NCBI GenBank assembly: GCA_020851235.1
Contig: JADZDD010000035.1
Coordinates: 62,001-126,000, forward strand
From: Burkholderiales bacterium
GTDB taxonomy: Bacteria; Pseudomonadota; Gammaproteobacteria; Burkholderiales; Casimicrobiaceae
Length of the DNA stretch: 64,000 nucleotides
Direction of reading: 5' to 3'
Shown here: positions 27,097 to 35,909 of the stretch, piece after piece
Position numbering within the stretch: position 1 is the first letter of the stretch
Layout: each line of letters starts with the position of its first letter
Made by a program: the position numbers and the translations under genes
The notes under the pieces: model-generated
Databases searched by the model: none
What the model was told of the DNA's origin: nothing
Seen by the model: only the letters and a program-made list of their open reading frames with translations

Positions 27097-28446
27097 TCAA
27101 TTTGCGGTCCGGCGCAGCGCCTCGGGCGTGAAATCAGCCGGCGAGAGCTTCACGTTCCACTCGTACGGCCGCTCCTCGTTCGATAGCCCGATCATCAGGT
27201 AACGGCGCGCCTGCAGGTCATAGATGACCTCGCTGCTGATCCATGGCACGAGCTGATCGTAGAACGGCATCATGTGCAACTCGTGGACGCGCCAGAGCTC
27301 GAGCCGGCCATCGTACTGATCGACGTGCGCCACCTGCCACGTGTCCTCGTCGACGAAGAAAACGCGCTTCGCGTAGACGTGCCGTGCGCCCGGCTTGAGC
27401 GTCGCCTCGACGACCCAGACACGGTGCAACTCGTAGCGCACGAGGTCCTGATTGATGTGACCCGGCTTCACGATGTCCCGGTACTTGAGCGTCTTGCCAT
27501 TGAGCCGGAACGTGTTGTAGGGGATGAGCATCTCGCGCTTGCCGATGAGCTTCCAGTCGTAGCGATCCGGTGCGCCATTGAACCCGTCGTAGTCGTCGAC
27601 GGTGCGCAGCCCGTCACTGTTCGTGCCGGGGTAGTCGTAGGCGAACTCCGGCGCGCGCAGCACGCGGCGCTGGCCCGGGTTGTAGAGGAATGCGCCGCGC
27701 TGCTCCTTGACCTGATCGATCGGGTCGTAGGCAACGTACGCGTTGCCCGCCAGGTTCGACGGACCCGTCGTCCGGCTCTTGATGTAGAGCAATCGATTCG
27801 GCTCCGGCTTCTCGAATGCGCCATTGAAGGCCAGCGTCTCGGTGTAGGTGATCGGCACGAAGTTGCCGTTGGTTTGCACCGGGAACGCCGCCACGAACCG
27901 GATGGCCGATTGCCCGCGCCAGCGGAACGTGTGATTCCAGATGACCTCCACGCCGCTCTTCGGGAACGGGAACGGTGTCGTCGACCGCGTGACACCCGAC
28001 ACGCCGTTCCCGTGGTCGACGAGTTCGACGCCGGCGGCTTCACGCTTGACGTTCTCAGCCACATGCGCGGGCATCGCGGCACTGCGCCGCGTCGGGTACA
28101 CGGTCAGCTTGTACTCGGGGAACGCGCGCAACATCGCAATCTGCCCCGGCGCGAGAAGCGCCTTGTACTGCTCCACGTTCTGCGCGGTGACCGTGAACAC
28201 CGGCTTGTCGGCCGCAAACGGGTCGGCATAGCCCTGCTTCGGATCGAAGCCGGCCGGCGCCTTCGTGATGCCGCCGTCCCACGCCGGGATCGTCCCCGCC
28301 TGATTGCCGGCCCGCTCCGCCCCGACGGGCGTGAACCGTGGCCCTCCGAGCGATGCGACCTCGTCGGCGGTCGCACCCGCGAATGTCGGGCCACTCGCAA
28401 ACGCGAGACTTGCGACCAGCAGCGCACCCTTGATCTTGCTCGTCAT
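27097..28446 (-). CDS. DUF1329 periplasmic/outer-membrane lipoprotein-sorting-like protein
   Basis: The 449-residue product has a signal peptide (cleavage near TFA-GAT) and the DUF1329 features EVxSLGGxxxTPVGAE and, further on, AYxPxDQVKEQRGAF and DTWQVAHVDQYD. DUF1329 has a LolA/LolB-like half-barrel fold suited to holding lipid. GGAGAG lies 7 bases before the ATG at 28446 (a GTG at 28452 is also in frame). It follows the DUF1302 gene after 14 bases, the normal pairing of these two families. A role in ferrying a hydrophobic ligand across the periplasm is inferred. Confidence 0.9.
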   Translation of the reverse strand: MTSKIKGALLVASLAFASGPTFAGATADEVASLGGPRFTPVGAERAGNQAGTIPAWDGGITKAPAGFDPKQGYADPFAADKPVFTVTAQNVEQYKALLAPGQIAMLRAFPEYKLTVYPTRRSAAMPAHVAENVKREAAGVELVDHGNGVSGVTRSTTPFPFPKSGVEVIWNHTFRWRGQSAIRFVAAFPVQTNGNFVPITYTETLAFNGAFEKPEPNRLLYIKSRTTGPSNLAGNAYVAYDPIDQVKEQRGAFLYNPGQRRVLRAPEFAYDYPGTNSDGLRTVDDYDGFNGAPDRYDWKLIGKREMLIPYNTFRLNGKTLKYRDIVKPGHINQDLVRYELHRVWVVEATLKPGARHVYAKRVFFVDEDTWQVAHVDQYDGRLELWRVHELHMMPFYDQLVPWISSEVIYDLQARRYLMIGLSNEERPYEWNVKLSPADFTPEALRRTAN

Positions 28447-28460
28447 GGTCACTCTCCGGA

Positions 28461-30356
28461 TTAGAAGTTGACGCCGAGGACGGCCGTCGCGTAGTCACGG
28501 TCGTGCAGCGAGTCGTAGGTCGCCGACGGGTTGTACTTCGTGTAGGCGATATCGAGGTAATAGCGCTGCGTGTACTCGAAGCGAAGCCCGAGCGAGGCCA
28601 GGACACGGCTTTGGATGAAGGTGCCGTCTCCCGAGTTGCCGTTGACGTCATGCGCGATGTACAGGCGAGGCTTCATGTTCACGCCGAGGAAGGCATTGGG
28701 GTACGAGAGCTCGAAGAAGAGGCGGTAGCCCCACGCGTCCGTCGTGTAGAAGCCGCCGGTTCCGCAGTAGTCGTTGGTCTGATAGAGCGGGGACGTGGGC
28801 CCGTTGGCCCCGGTGCAATTGATCTGGTCGGGTTGGCCGAGGTTCCAGTCGGCTGCGCGATACACGAAGTTGCGGCCATATCGCACGCCGTTGGTGGGGT
28901 CGGGGATGCCACTCAGGTGCTGATACGCGGCCTCACCGATGAAGAACAGGCTCTCGGCGCCGAGCACCTGCGGGAAAATGCGCGTTGCGTAGATCTGTGC
29001 CTGCGTCTTGTTCTTGCGGTCGTAGCCATGCCACAACTCACCGCTGCCGAGGGATGCGTAGCGCGAGCGCAGTGGCCCGCTGTTGAATGCGATCGCGTTC
29101 AGCATGTCGGGTGCGTTGAGTTGCAGCGGGATCCCGTCGTGATAGCTCACTTCACCGCCGATCGACCACGACGCGACTTGCGTCGACGCCGACATGCCGT
29201 AGATCTTGATGTCCTCGGCGCTGTAGTCGAGGACCGCCGTGATCGCCGCGTTGCGCAGCGCGGGCACTGTTCCATTCCACACCGAGCCGGGGTGCGTCGT
29301 GGGCATGCCCTTGTAGACCGACAGCATCGGACCGCGCGAGTTGTAGTTGACGAAGTAGGCGCCGATTTCGGTGGAGATCGGGGTGACGAAGTAGCGGCCG
29401 GAGATCCCGAACTGTCCGCTGCTGGAGCCTTCGATCTCGCTCGCCCAGTCGAGCACGCCGTTACGGTTGACGAGTCCGAGGGGAGGGAACGTGATCCCGT
29501 TGTTCAGGATCTGCGAATCCGAGAATCGGAGCGGCCCCAGGTTTGGAGGAAAGATCTGCGCGAAGTCGGTGCGGCAGTTGATCACGTTGACCGTCGAGAA
29601 GTACGTTCCGCACACGTCGAGCAGGTGCTTGCGCCACTCGAACATGTAGAACGCGTCGACGCTCGCGCCTCCGGCCGGGCTCGTCGACACGGAGATCTGG
29701 TTGATCGGCATCAGGAAGTCCTTGATGAGGGCCCCCGGCCGACGCGCCGCCTGGATGTCGAACACCGAGTACTGGTTGATCCCGGGGATGAACTGCGACT
29801 CACCCCAGTTCACGACGTGCCGACCGACCCGACCGCTCGTCGGCCATGCCGTCTTGAAGTCACCCCACAGGTAGGCGTCGAGCAGGTCGACACCCGAGAA
29901 GCGCGTCTCGCGATCGGCGCCGCTGTCGACGAGTTTGGTGTTCTGCGCGTAATAGTTCGCGGCTGAGCCGAGCCACACGGACTGGTTCTCCAGCGTGTAG
30001 TCGTACCACGCCCGGAAGCGGGCGAGGCCGCCGAAGGTCTCACCCTGCAGGCGCACGTCTCCGACGGCACGCGCGACCGTCGAGAAGACGTCGCCACGGT
30101 CGAAGTTGAGATTGCCGTTGTCGCTTCCGGTGTTGGCCACGCCCTTCGTGGTGCCATCCGGGAGCGTGTTGCCGGCCGACACGAGCCTCGGGTCGATGCC
30201 CGTGGTGCGCACGCTCGTCCCGATCGAGACGTTGAGATTCCACTCGCCCTCGAGGCCACCTTCGGTGGTGAAGCGCTCGGCCTGGGCCAATTCGGCGGAT
30301 TGAGCGCCAAGCAGCACCGCCGCGAGCAACGCGAGACGCTTGATTTGCATCGGCAT
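28461..30356 (-). CDS. DUF1302 outer-membrane beta-barrel protein
   Basis: The 631-residue protein has a signal peptide (cleavage near AQA-ERF), repeated amphipathic strands with many aromatic girdles, an FRAWYDY and FIGEAAYQHL region, and a C-terminal Phe (AVLGVNF) typical of BAM-assembled barrels. AAGGGGA precedes the ATG at 30356. DUF1302 proteins occur beside DUF1329 proteins in operons for hydrophobic-compound metabolism in many proteobacteria. It is the first gene of the long operon, downstream of a candidate promoter at 30434-30462. Confidence 0.9.
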   Translation of the reverse strand: MPMQIKRLALLAAVLLGAQSAELAQAERFTTEGGLEGEWNLNVSIGTSVRTTGIDPRLVSAGNTLPDGTTKGVANTGSDNGNLNFDRGDVFSTVARAVGDVRLQGETFGGLARFRAWYDYTLENQSVWLGSAANYYAQNTKLVDSGADRETRFSGVDLLDAYLWGDFKTAWPTSGRVGRHVVNWGESQFIPGINQYSVFDIQAARRPGALIKDFLMPINQISVSTSPAGGASVDAFYMFEWRKHLLDVCGTYFSTVNVINCRTDFAQIFPPNLGPLRFSDSQILNNGITFPPLGLVNRNGVLDWASEIEGSSSGQFGISGRYFVTPISTEIGAYFVNYNSRGPMLSVYKGMPTTHPGSVWNGTVPALRNAAITAVLDYSAEDIKIYGMSASTQVASWSIGGEVSYHDGIPLQLNAPDMLNAIAFNSGPLRSRYASLGSGELWHGYDRKNKTQAQIYATRIFPQVLGAESLFFIGEAAYQHLSGIPDPTNGVRYGRNFVYRAADWNLGQPDQINCTGANGPTSPLYQTNDYCGTGGFYTTDAWGYRLFFELSYPNAFLGVNMKPRLYIAHDVNGNSGDGTFIQSRVLASLGLRFEYTQRYYLDIAYTKYNPSATYDSLHDRDYATAVLGVNF

Positions 30357-30785
30357 GGATCTCCCCTTCGTTGGAATCGAATCCGCAGCCCGACCGCACC
30401 GCAGCACGGATCGAAACGCTGCCGCGTTCAAAAACGTTAGCACGCATGATTGCATATCGCAAGTGACGAGACAAACGCGTTGCCCGTCCGGCGATTTCCC
30501 CCGTGTCTGATGGCGAGACACTCGCACGGCCACGCGCGCGCGCCTCGCCGTGAGCCGTTCGAGCGCACCTCGCCCTTCCCTTGATCTTCGTCAAATCTCC
30601 TTCGAAAAATGGTCGTGAAGGCAGAGGACGGGACGCAAGGCGGGATGCGAGTCCCCCGCGTCGTGGTGGCGCCACGGGAGCCGGTTTCGCCTCCGGTTCG
30701 CCCTGCCCCACTCGCCCCGGGTGGCGCATGTTACTTGCACAGCACAAGTGACGATGGTAAGTTCCGCGACTCAGCGGCTGGAAGC
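30357..30785. promoter_or_regulatory. 429-base divergent control region between the long operon and the SDR gene
   Basis: No gene is evident. Minus strand: TTGCGA (30457-30462), 17 bases, TGC plus TAACGT (30434-30439), an extended -10 promoter candidate for the 18-gene operon. Plus strand: TTGCAC (30735-30740), 17 bases, TGG plus TAAGTT (30758-30763), the same layout for the SDR gene. CAAGTGACGA occurs at both places (30460-30469 and 30745-30754). The middle is GC-rich and shows no clear structure. Confidence 0.55.
30733..30749. promoter_or_regulatory. Palindromic operator candidate upstream of the SDR gene
   Basis: ACTTG-n7-CAAGT, 17 bases, overlaps the predicted -35 and spacer of the SDR promoter. 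Its core ACTTGC(A/G) recurs upstream of DUF1302 (30457-30464, minus) and beside the ACAD/HxlR start region (32653-32660, minus). I propose it as the binding site of the HxlR-type regulator encoded at 31561-32586. Confidence 0.5.
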
Positions 30786-31577
30786 ATGCCGACTCAACGA
30801 CTCGAGGAACCCGTGTTCGATCTCACCGACCAGGTAGCCGTCATAACCGGATCCAGCCGCGGCATTGGCCGCGCGATTGCCCAGCAGATGGCCCGTGCGG
30901 GAGCGCGGGTCGTCGTTTCGAGCCGCAAGATCGATGCGTGCACCGCGGTCGTGGACGCGATCAAGGCCGAGGGCGGTGACGCCGTCGCCGTGGCGTGCAA
31001 CGTGTCGGATCGCGCCCAACTCGTGCACCTGCTGGACGTCGCGATGAACACGTGGGGGCGTCTCGACGTCCTGGTGTGCAACGCCGCGGTCAACCCGTAC
31101 TTCGGGCCGATGGCGACGATGCCCGAGGAAGCCTACGACAAGGTGATGGACTGCAACGTCAAGTCGAACTACGTGCTGGCGAATGCCGCGGCGCCCCTGA
31201 TGGCAAAGCAGGGCGGCGGCTCGATCATCATCGTCTCGTCCATCGGGGGCAACCAGGGAAGCGCGACGCTCGGCGCTTACGGGATCTCCAAGGCTGCCGA
31301 CTTCGCACTCGCGCGCAACCTCGCCGTCGAGTGGGGGCCACGAGGAGTACGTGCGAATTGCATTGCGCCCGGCCTCATCAAGACCGACTTCTCGCGCGCA
31401 CTCTGGGAGAACCCGACGCTCCTCGCAGGCGTCGAGAAGGGAACGCCGCTACGCCGGATCGGCGTACCCGACGATATCAGCGGTGTCGCGGTCTTCCTCG
31501 CGTCGCGAGCGGCAGCCTACCTCACCGGTCAGACGATCGTGGTCGACGGCGGAATCACCGTCAAGGAGCCGGCGTAG
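30786..31577 (+). CDS. Short-chain dehydrogenase/reductase
   Basis: NAD(P)-dependent oxidoreductase of 263 residues with the classical SDR elements: GSSRGIGRAIA (cofactor loop), NAAVNPYFG, catalytic Ser in VSSIGG, YGISK, and a C-terminal TGQTIVVDGGIT. The ATG at 30786 has GGAAGC in front; a GTG at 30813 with GAGG is an alternative and removes nine residues. It probably oxidises a hydroxyacyl intermediate of the adjacent catabolic operon. It diverges from that operon and overlaps the HxlR-type gene tail to tail by 17 bases. Confidence 0.92.
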   Translation: MPTQRLEEPVFDLTDQVAVITGSSRGIGRAIAQQMARAGARVVVSSRKIDACTAVVDAIKAEGGDAVAVACNVSDRAQLVHLLDVAMNTWGRLDVLVCNAAVNPYFGPMATMPEEAYDKVMDCNVKSNYVLANAAAPLMAKQGGGSIIIVSSIGGNQGSATLGAYGISKAADFALARNLAVEWGPRGVRANCIAPGLIKTDFSRALWENPTLLAGVEKGTPLRRIGVPDDISGVAVFLASRAAAYLTGQTIVVDGGITVKEPA

Positions 31578-32586
31578 CCACTGGACCGTCGCGCGTGCCG
31601 TGCGTGTCGATGTCATCGCCACGCAGCGGGGCAGCGCAGTGGCTGCAAACGACGACGGGAGCGAGCGTGCGGCCGCAGCTTCGATGGAACAGCGTGAGCG
31701 GCGCCTTGCCGTCCGTCGCGAGCCAGCGATCACCCCACTGGTTCAGCGTCACGAGTATGGGGTAGACGTCCATCGCCTTCGGGGTCAGCACGTACTCGCT
31801 GCGCTCCGGATTCTCCTGGTAGACGCGCTTCTGCAGGAATCCATGTGCAACCAGCATCTTGAGGCGATCGGAAAGAACGTTGGTCGCGACGTGCCACCGC
31901 GCGCGAATGTCCTCGAAGCGACGCCCCCCGAGAAAGAACGTGCCGAGGATGAGCTGTGTCCAGCGATCGCCGAAAACGTCGACCGATGCGCCGAACGGTC
32001 CGGCCGACGAAGACGCGCCTTCTGCCGCGCCGCTCGACCGCCGGCTCGGCATTGGCGGCGGCATCCGCTCGAGGCGTGCCCCCGGCCCTTCGACGTAGGC
32101 GACGTCGTGTGCGCGAACGGGCGCGCGACAGTGCCCGCAGACGAGTTCCGGGTTGGCGACCCCTCCGCACGCGGCGTGAAGATGCGCTCCGGGCCGCGTC
32201 GAGCGACCTGGCGACCACGCGCGGTCGAATCGTCTGAACATGAGCACGACCGGATAGAGATCGCGGCCCTTCGCGGTCAGGCGATAAGTCGCGCGACCGC
32301 CGGCGCCCGGCGTCGCTTTCTCAAGACAATCGATTTGCACCAGATGGTCGAGCCGCCGCGCGAGAATGTTGCTCGCGATACCAATCTGCCGGCGCCAATC
32401 GCTGAAGCGCTCGATGCCGGAGAACGCCGCACCGAGAATCATCAGGGACCAACGATCGCCGATCTGCACCAGCGCCCGTCCGACGGAATTCGCCGGAACG
32501 AGACGCCCTTCGCCGGCCGACGCGGCACGTCGCACACGCGCCTCCGGGCGTTGACCGCGGCGGGCGGTGAACTGCTTCCCGTTCAT
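31561..32586 (-). CDS. Tandem HxlR-type transcriptional regulator
   Basis: A 341-residue protein made of two homologous halves. Each has a winged-helix HxlR domain (about 33-125 with GDRWSLMILGAAFSG, and 200-295 with GDRWTQLILGTFFLG) followed by a short Cys cluster of the form HxxxCG..VCxHCxAP (Cys140, 150, 153; Cys304, 314, 317). HxlR proteins normally bind DNA as dimers, so this chain is likely a built-in dimer. The ATG at 32586 begins MNGKQFTARR; longer in-frame starts lie in the promoter region. It is divergent to the ACAD gene at 32692 and is the best candidate regulator of the region. Confidence 0.88.
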   Translation of the reverse strand: MNGKQFTARRGQRPEARVRRAASAGEGRLVPANSVGRALVQIGDRWSLMILGAAFSGIERFSDWRRQIGIASNILARRLDHLVQIDCLEKATPGAGGRATYRLTAKGRDLYPVVLMFRRFDRAWSPGRSTRPGAHLHAACGGVANPELVCGHCRAPVRAHDVAYVEGPGARLERMPPPMPSRRSSGAAEGASSSAGPFGASVDVFGDRWTQLILGTFFLGGRRFEDIRARWHVATNVLSDRLKMLVAHGFLQKRVYQENPERSEYVLTPKAMDVYPILVTLNQWGDRWLATDGKAPLTLFHRSCGRTLAPVVVCSHCAAPLRGDDIDTHGTRDGPVATPAP

Positions 32587-32652
32587 GGCCACGACTCCCT
32601 CGATGGTGATCGAGCAGAAGCGATGCGCCCGTGCCAGCGTGACGCTTTCATT

Positions 32653-32665
32653 GTGCAAGTATAAT
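32653..32665 (+). promoter_or_regulatory. -10 element of the ACAD gene abutted by an ACTTGCAC site
   Basis: TATAAT (32660-32665) is a perfect -10 for the acyl-CoA dehydrogenase gene at 32692. The reverse-strand site ACTTGCAC (32653-32660) touches it, so a regulator bound there would block the promoter. The same octamer occurs at 30733-30740. The HxlR-type gene diverges from here. Confidence 0.5.
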
Positions 32666-32691
32666 CAACTTTCCAAAGGCGAGACTCTACG

Positions 32692-33927
32692 ATGGACTTC
32701 TCGTACAGCGACAAGGTCGAGCGCCTGCGTGCCGAGATCGGTGAGTTTGTCGCGCGTGGAATCGCACCTTCCATGGCAACGTGGGAGCGCGACGTCGCAG
32801 CCGGCAATGCACATCCGCAGATCGTCGAGGACCTCAAGCGCGCGGCGCGCGATGCCGGCTTGTGGAACCTGTTCCTGCCCGCGCTGCGTGACGACGAGCC
32901 AGGCACGGCGCTCACGAACCTCGAATACGCGCCGCTTGCGGAAATCATGGGACGCGTGATCTGGGCCTCCGAGGTATTCAACTGCAGCGCGCCGGACACC
33001 GGCAACATGGAGATCCTGCACCTGTTCGCCACCGGGGAGCAACGCGAGCGCTGGCTTTCACCGCTTCTGCGCGGCGAGATCCGATCGTGCTTCGCGATGT
33101 CCGAACCGGACGTCGCGTCCTCCGATGCGACGAACATCCGCACGGCGATTCGGCGCGACGGTGACCACTACGTCATCAACGGTCGAAAGTGGTTCATTTC
33201 CGGCGCCGCCCACCCGCTGTGCCGCTTCGCGATCGTGATGGGTGTCACCGACCCTGACGGCGAGCCGCATCGCCAGCAGAGCATGGTCATCGTTCCGATC
33301 GATGCACCCGGTGTGCAGGTCGTGCGCAACATCCCCGTCATGCACCACCTGACCCCCGAGGGGCACTGCGAGATCGTGTTCCGCGACGTCCGCGTGCCGC
33401 GCGCCAACCTGATCCACGAGGAGGGTGCAGGGTTCGCGATTGCTCAGGCGCGGCTCGGGCCGGGGCGCATCCACCACTGCATGCGCTCGATCGGGCAGAG
33501 CGAACTCGCACTTGAACTCATGTGCCAGCGGGCAAGCGAACGCAAGTCGTTCGGCCGCTACTTGCATCAGCACGCCAACGTCGGGGACTGGATCGCGCAG
33601 TCGCGAATCGAGATCGACCAGGCTCGCCTGTTGGTGCTCAAGGCCGCATGGATCATCGATCGCCACGGTGCGAAGGCGGCGTCCAAGGAGATTGCGATGA
33701 TCAAGGCGCTGGTCCCCAGCGTCCAGACGCGCGTGTGCGACCGCGCGATGCAGGTCTTCGGCGCAATGGGGCTAAGCCCGGACACGCCGCTCGCCTCGCT
33801 ATGGACGTGGGGGCGCGTGCTGCGCATTGCCGACGGCCCCGACGAGGTGCATCTGCGGACCATCGCGCGCAAGGAGATCGACGCTGCACGCCAGCGCCAT
33901 GTGGAGACGCTGCGCGAGTCGCGTTGA
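32692..33927 (+). CDS. Acyl-CoA dehydrogenase, ACAD10/11-like
   Basis: Flavoprotein of 411 residues. It has FAMSEPDVASSDATNI in the flavin/substrate region and the C-terminal IADGPDEVHLRTIAR typical of the ACAD10/11 branch, which in known cases acts on phosphorylated 4-hydroxyacyl-CoA or branched substrates. The APH-like kinase that such enzymes often need is encoded at 9471-10577 in the long operon, so the two may work together although the genes are 23 kb apart. ATG follows GGCGAG; expression is probably controlled by the adjacent operator candidate. Confidence 0.92.
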   Translation: MDFSYSDKVERLRAEIGEFVARGIAPSMATWERDVAAGNAHPQIVEDLKRAARDAGLWNLFLPALRDDEPGTALTNLEYAPLAEIMGRVIWASEVFNCSAPDTGNMEILHLFATGEQRERWLSPLLRGEIRSCFAMSEPDVASSDATNIRTAIRRDGDHYVINGRKWFISGAAHPLCRFAIVMGVTDPDGEPHRQQSMVIVPIDAPGVQVVRNIPVMHHLTPEGHCEIVFRDVRVPRANLIHEEGAGFAIAQARLGPGRIHHCMRSIGQSELALELMCQRASERKSFGRYLHQHANVGDWIAQSRIEIDQARLLVLKAAWIIDRHGAKAASKEIAMIKALVPSVQTRVCDRAMQVFGAMGLSPDTPLASLWTWGRVLRIADGPDEVHLRTIARKEIDAARQRHVETLRESR

Positions 33928-34023
33928 GGTCCCCGATCGGGGGACGCGGGAGCGCGTCGTGCGGGGCATTCGCCAGCCGTCGACGGCACCGTCGCGCGCC
34001 GTGGCGGCCGATTTCGCGATCGC

Positions 34024-35706
34024 CTACAGCCGCGGCTTCTTCTCGACGATCTGCACCGCGGCCCAACTCCAGTCGGCACGCTGCTCGATGAGGTGGCGCA
34101 GCGCGAGCGTGTAGATCGAGCGGCCGGTCGTCAGGACCACACGCCGACCTTCGGCATACTCTTGCGTCGGCACGATCAACGTCTTCACCGTGAGCGGCTT
34201 GTCCGGTCGCGACGGCGGCGGCAGGTACAAGCCGTAGAACCGGGCGCCCAGCGTCGACACGTCGATGCCGTCGACCACGAAGCCCTGCTCCTCGGTGGGA
34301 AGCCGCAATGCATGGAGGGCGACCGGAACGAGACGATCGGCGATGATCGACATGCCGGCCTCGACCTCGTCGTTGCTCAATTTGTTGAGTCGACGCACGA
34401 CCCCCACCACCCAGTCGGTCAGATCGGACTGGCGCACGGCCACCAGCGCACCGAGCGTGAGCGCCTGTCCGATGCCGCTCGACGCCGCGATGCGCAGGCC
34501 GGCAACGCTGCGATCCTTGATCTGCCACATCGGATCGGAGAACGACGACAGCGAGGCCGCGAGCGAATCGTGCTCGTCGGGAACGCGCCGCCTCCCGCCG
34601 GTGCTCGAGACGGCGAAAACCTCGATCTCCTCGGTGCTCGGCGACGGCTCGACGACGTCGCCTTGCGTGAGCTCGTGGCAGATGCGCGGCAGGCCGATGC
34701 GAACCTTCGCGGCGACGGCGCAGGCGACGCGCGGGTCGCGTCGCATGTCCGCGTTGAGATTCGGTGCGACCGACGGTGCCACCTTCTCGAGGATCGCGAT
34801 GCGCGACTCGTTGATGACGGTGGCGGGGCCGCGATCGCTGATCTCCGCGCCCCGCAGCGCGGCGATGGCACGCTCGAGCGCCTCGGCCAGCGGCGTGGTG
34901 TCGAGGTAGCGCAGCATCGAACCGTTGTCGTTGCCGGTGCGTCGACCCAGGCCTGTCTTGCCGGCGACGTCGACGAAGAAACCCTCGGGCGATCGCGGCA
35001 CCGCATCGAGCGACAGGCGACGGCTCCACGCGCGCAACTGCGACATCGCCCAGTCGAGCTCGGGGGGTGTCATGTTGCCGGTGTTGAGCTGGTGCACGAG
35101 CAGGGCGTAGACGTACTCCTGCTCGGCGGTCCACTGCGTCGCATGCGGTCCGGCGCCCGCGAGCACCGCGGGAACGCGATCGAAGCCGAGTTCGCTCGCG
35201 CGCAGGTACGTGCGATGCAACTCGACCCACTTCGCCGGGATCCAGCGCTCGAAGCGGAACACGCGAAGCTTGGCGTCGGTGCTGTAGTAGTGCAGAAGGC
35301 GCGCGAACAGGACCGGGGGCAGACCCCTCCAGCGCGCGTGCTGCGGCGCGTGCAACGACGCCTCGAGCGTGGTCTGGTAGGCGAAGATGAAGCCCTGCGA
35401 CAGGTCGTAGACGGCCTGCCAGATACGATCCGCGAGCTTCGGGCCGGTGGCGTAGTTCTCGACGTACTGCTTGATGAGCTGGCGCCGATCGGTGCCGAGC
35501 GCCGCGTCGAGATACTGCACGGCGTGGGCGCGCGCGGCATCGACCGGACGTCGCGACTGCCGCATGGCATCGAGCGCACCCATCACGTGCTGCTGACGGC
35601 CGATGACATCGAGCGCGGGCAGCTGCCGCAGCCAAGCGGCCGCGACGCGCGCAGATACGAGCGGATCCGCGAACTCGCGAGTGCCGGATGTCAGAAACCC
35701 GAACAT
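34024..35706 (-). CDS. Conserved-type protein of unknown function with a PilZ-like C-terminal part
   Basis: A 560-residue protein without signal peptide or membrane helices. The first 270 residues are mostly helical. In the C-terminal third, [11 protein letters not shown] followed by [23 protein letters not shown] resembles the D-x-S-x-x-G strand of PilZ barrels, but the preceding RxxxR is not evident, so cyclic-di-GMP binding is only a possibility. GAGGAGGAC precedes the ATG at 35706. The promoter candidate TTGCGC-n17-TATAAA lies at 35793-35821 (minus). The gene stands alone, divergent to the FKBP isomerase gene. Confidence 0.75.
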   Translation of the reverse strand: MFGFLTSGTREFADPLVSARVAAAWLRQLPALDVIGRQQHVMGALDAMRQSRRPVDAARAHAVQYLDAALGTDRRQLIKQYVENYATGPKLADRIWQAVYDLSQGFIFAYQTTLEASLHAPQHARWRGLPPVLFARLLHYYSTDAKLRVFRFERWIPAKWVELHRTYLRASELGFDRVPAVLAGAGPHATQWTAEQEYVYALLVHQLNTGNMTPPELDWAMSQLRAWSRRLSLDAVPRSPEGFFVDVAGKTGLGRRTGNDNGSMLRYLDTTPLAEALERAIAALRGAEISDRGPATVINESRIAILEKVAPSVAPNLNADMRRDPRVACAVAAKVRIGLPRICHELTQGDVVEPSPSTEEIEVFAVSSTGGRRRVPDEHDSLAASLSSFSDPMWQIKDRSVAGLRIAASSGIGQALTLGALVAVRQSDLTDWVVGVVRRLNKLSNDEVEAGMSIIADRLVPVALHALRLPTEEQGFVVDGIDVSTLGARFYGLYLPPPSRPDKPLTVKTLIVPTQEYAEGRRVVLTTGRSIYTLALRHLIEQRADWSWAAVQIVEKKPRL

Positions 35707-35792
35707 GTCCTCCTCATGCCTCGACCGCCGCCGTGCGTCGGCGCGCCGCGGCGATGCGATGCGGCGAACGATACCCAGCGGGAGAGGCGACA

Positions 35793-35845
35793 TTTATAGT
35801 CCAAAAGCGCGATACGCGCAAAAACGCCGAGTCGTCGGCTACAAT
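35793..35845. promoter_or_regulatory. Divergent promoters for the unknown protein and the FKBP isomerase
   Basis: Minus strand: TTGCGC (35816-35821), 17 bases, TATAAA (35793-35798), leading to the gene starting at 35706. Plus strand: TACAAT at 35840-35845, a good -10 about 65 bases before the FKBP GTG; its -35 is weak. Confidence 0.5.
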
Positions 35846-35909
35846 CGCCGCGTTCGTCCATCCGCGTGTGCCGCCGCCGTCGAGCCGGCGCTGCGCCATC
35901 GCCCATCCC

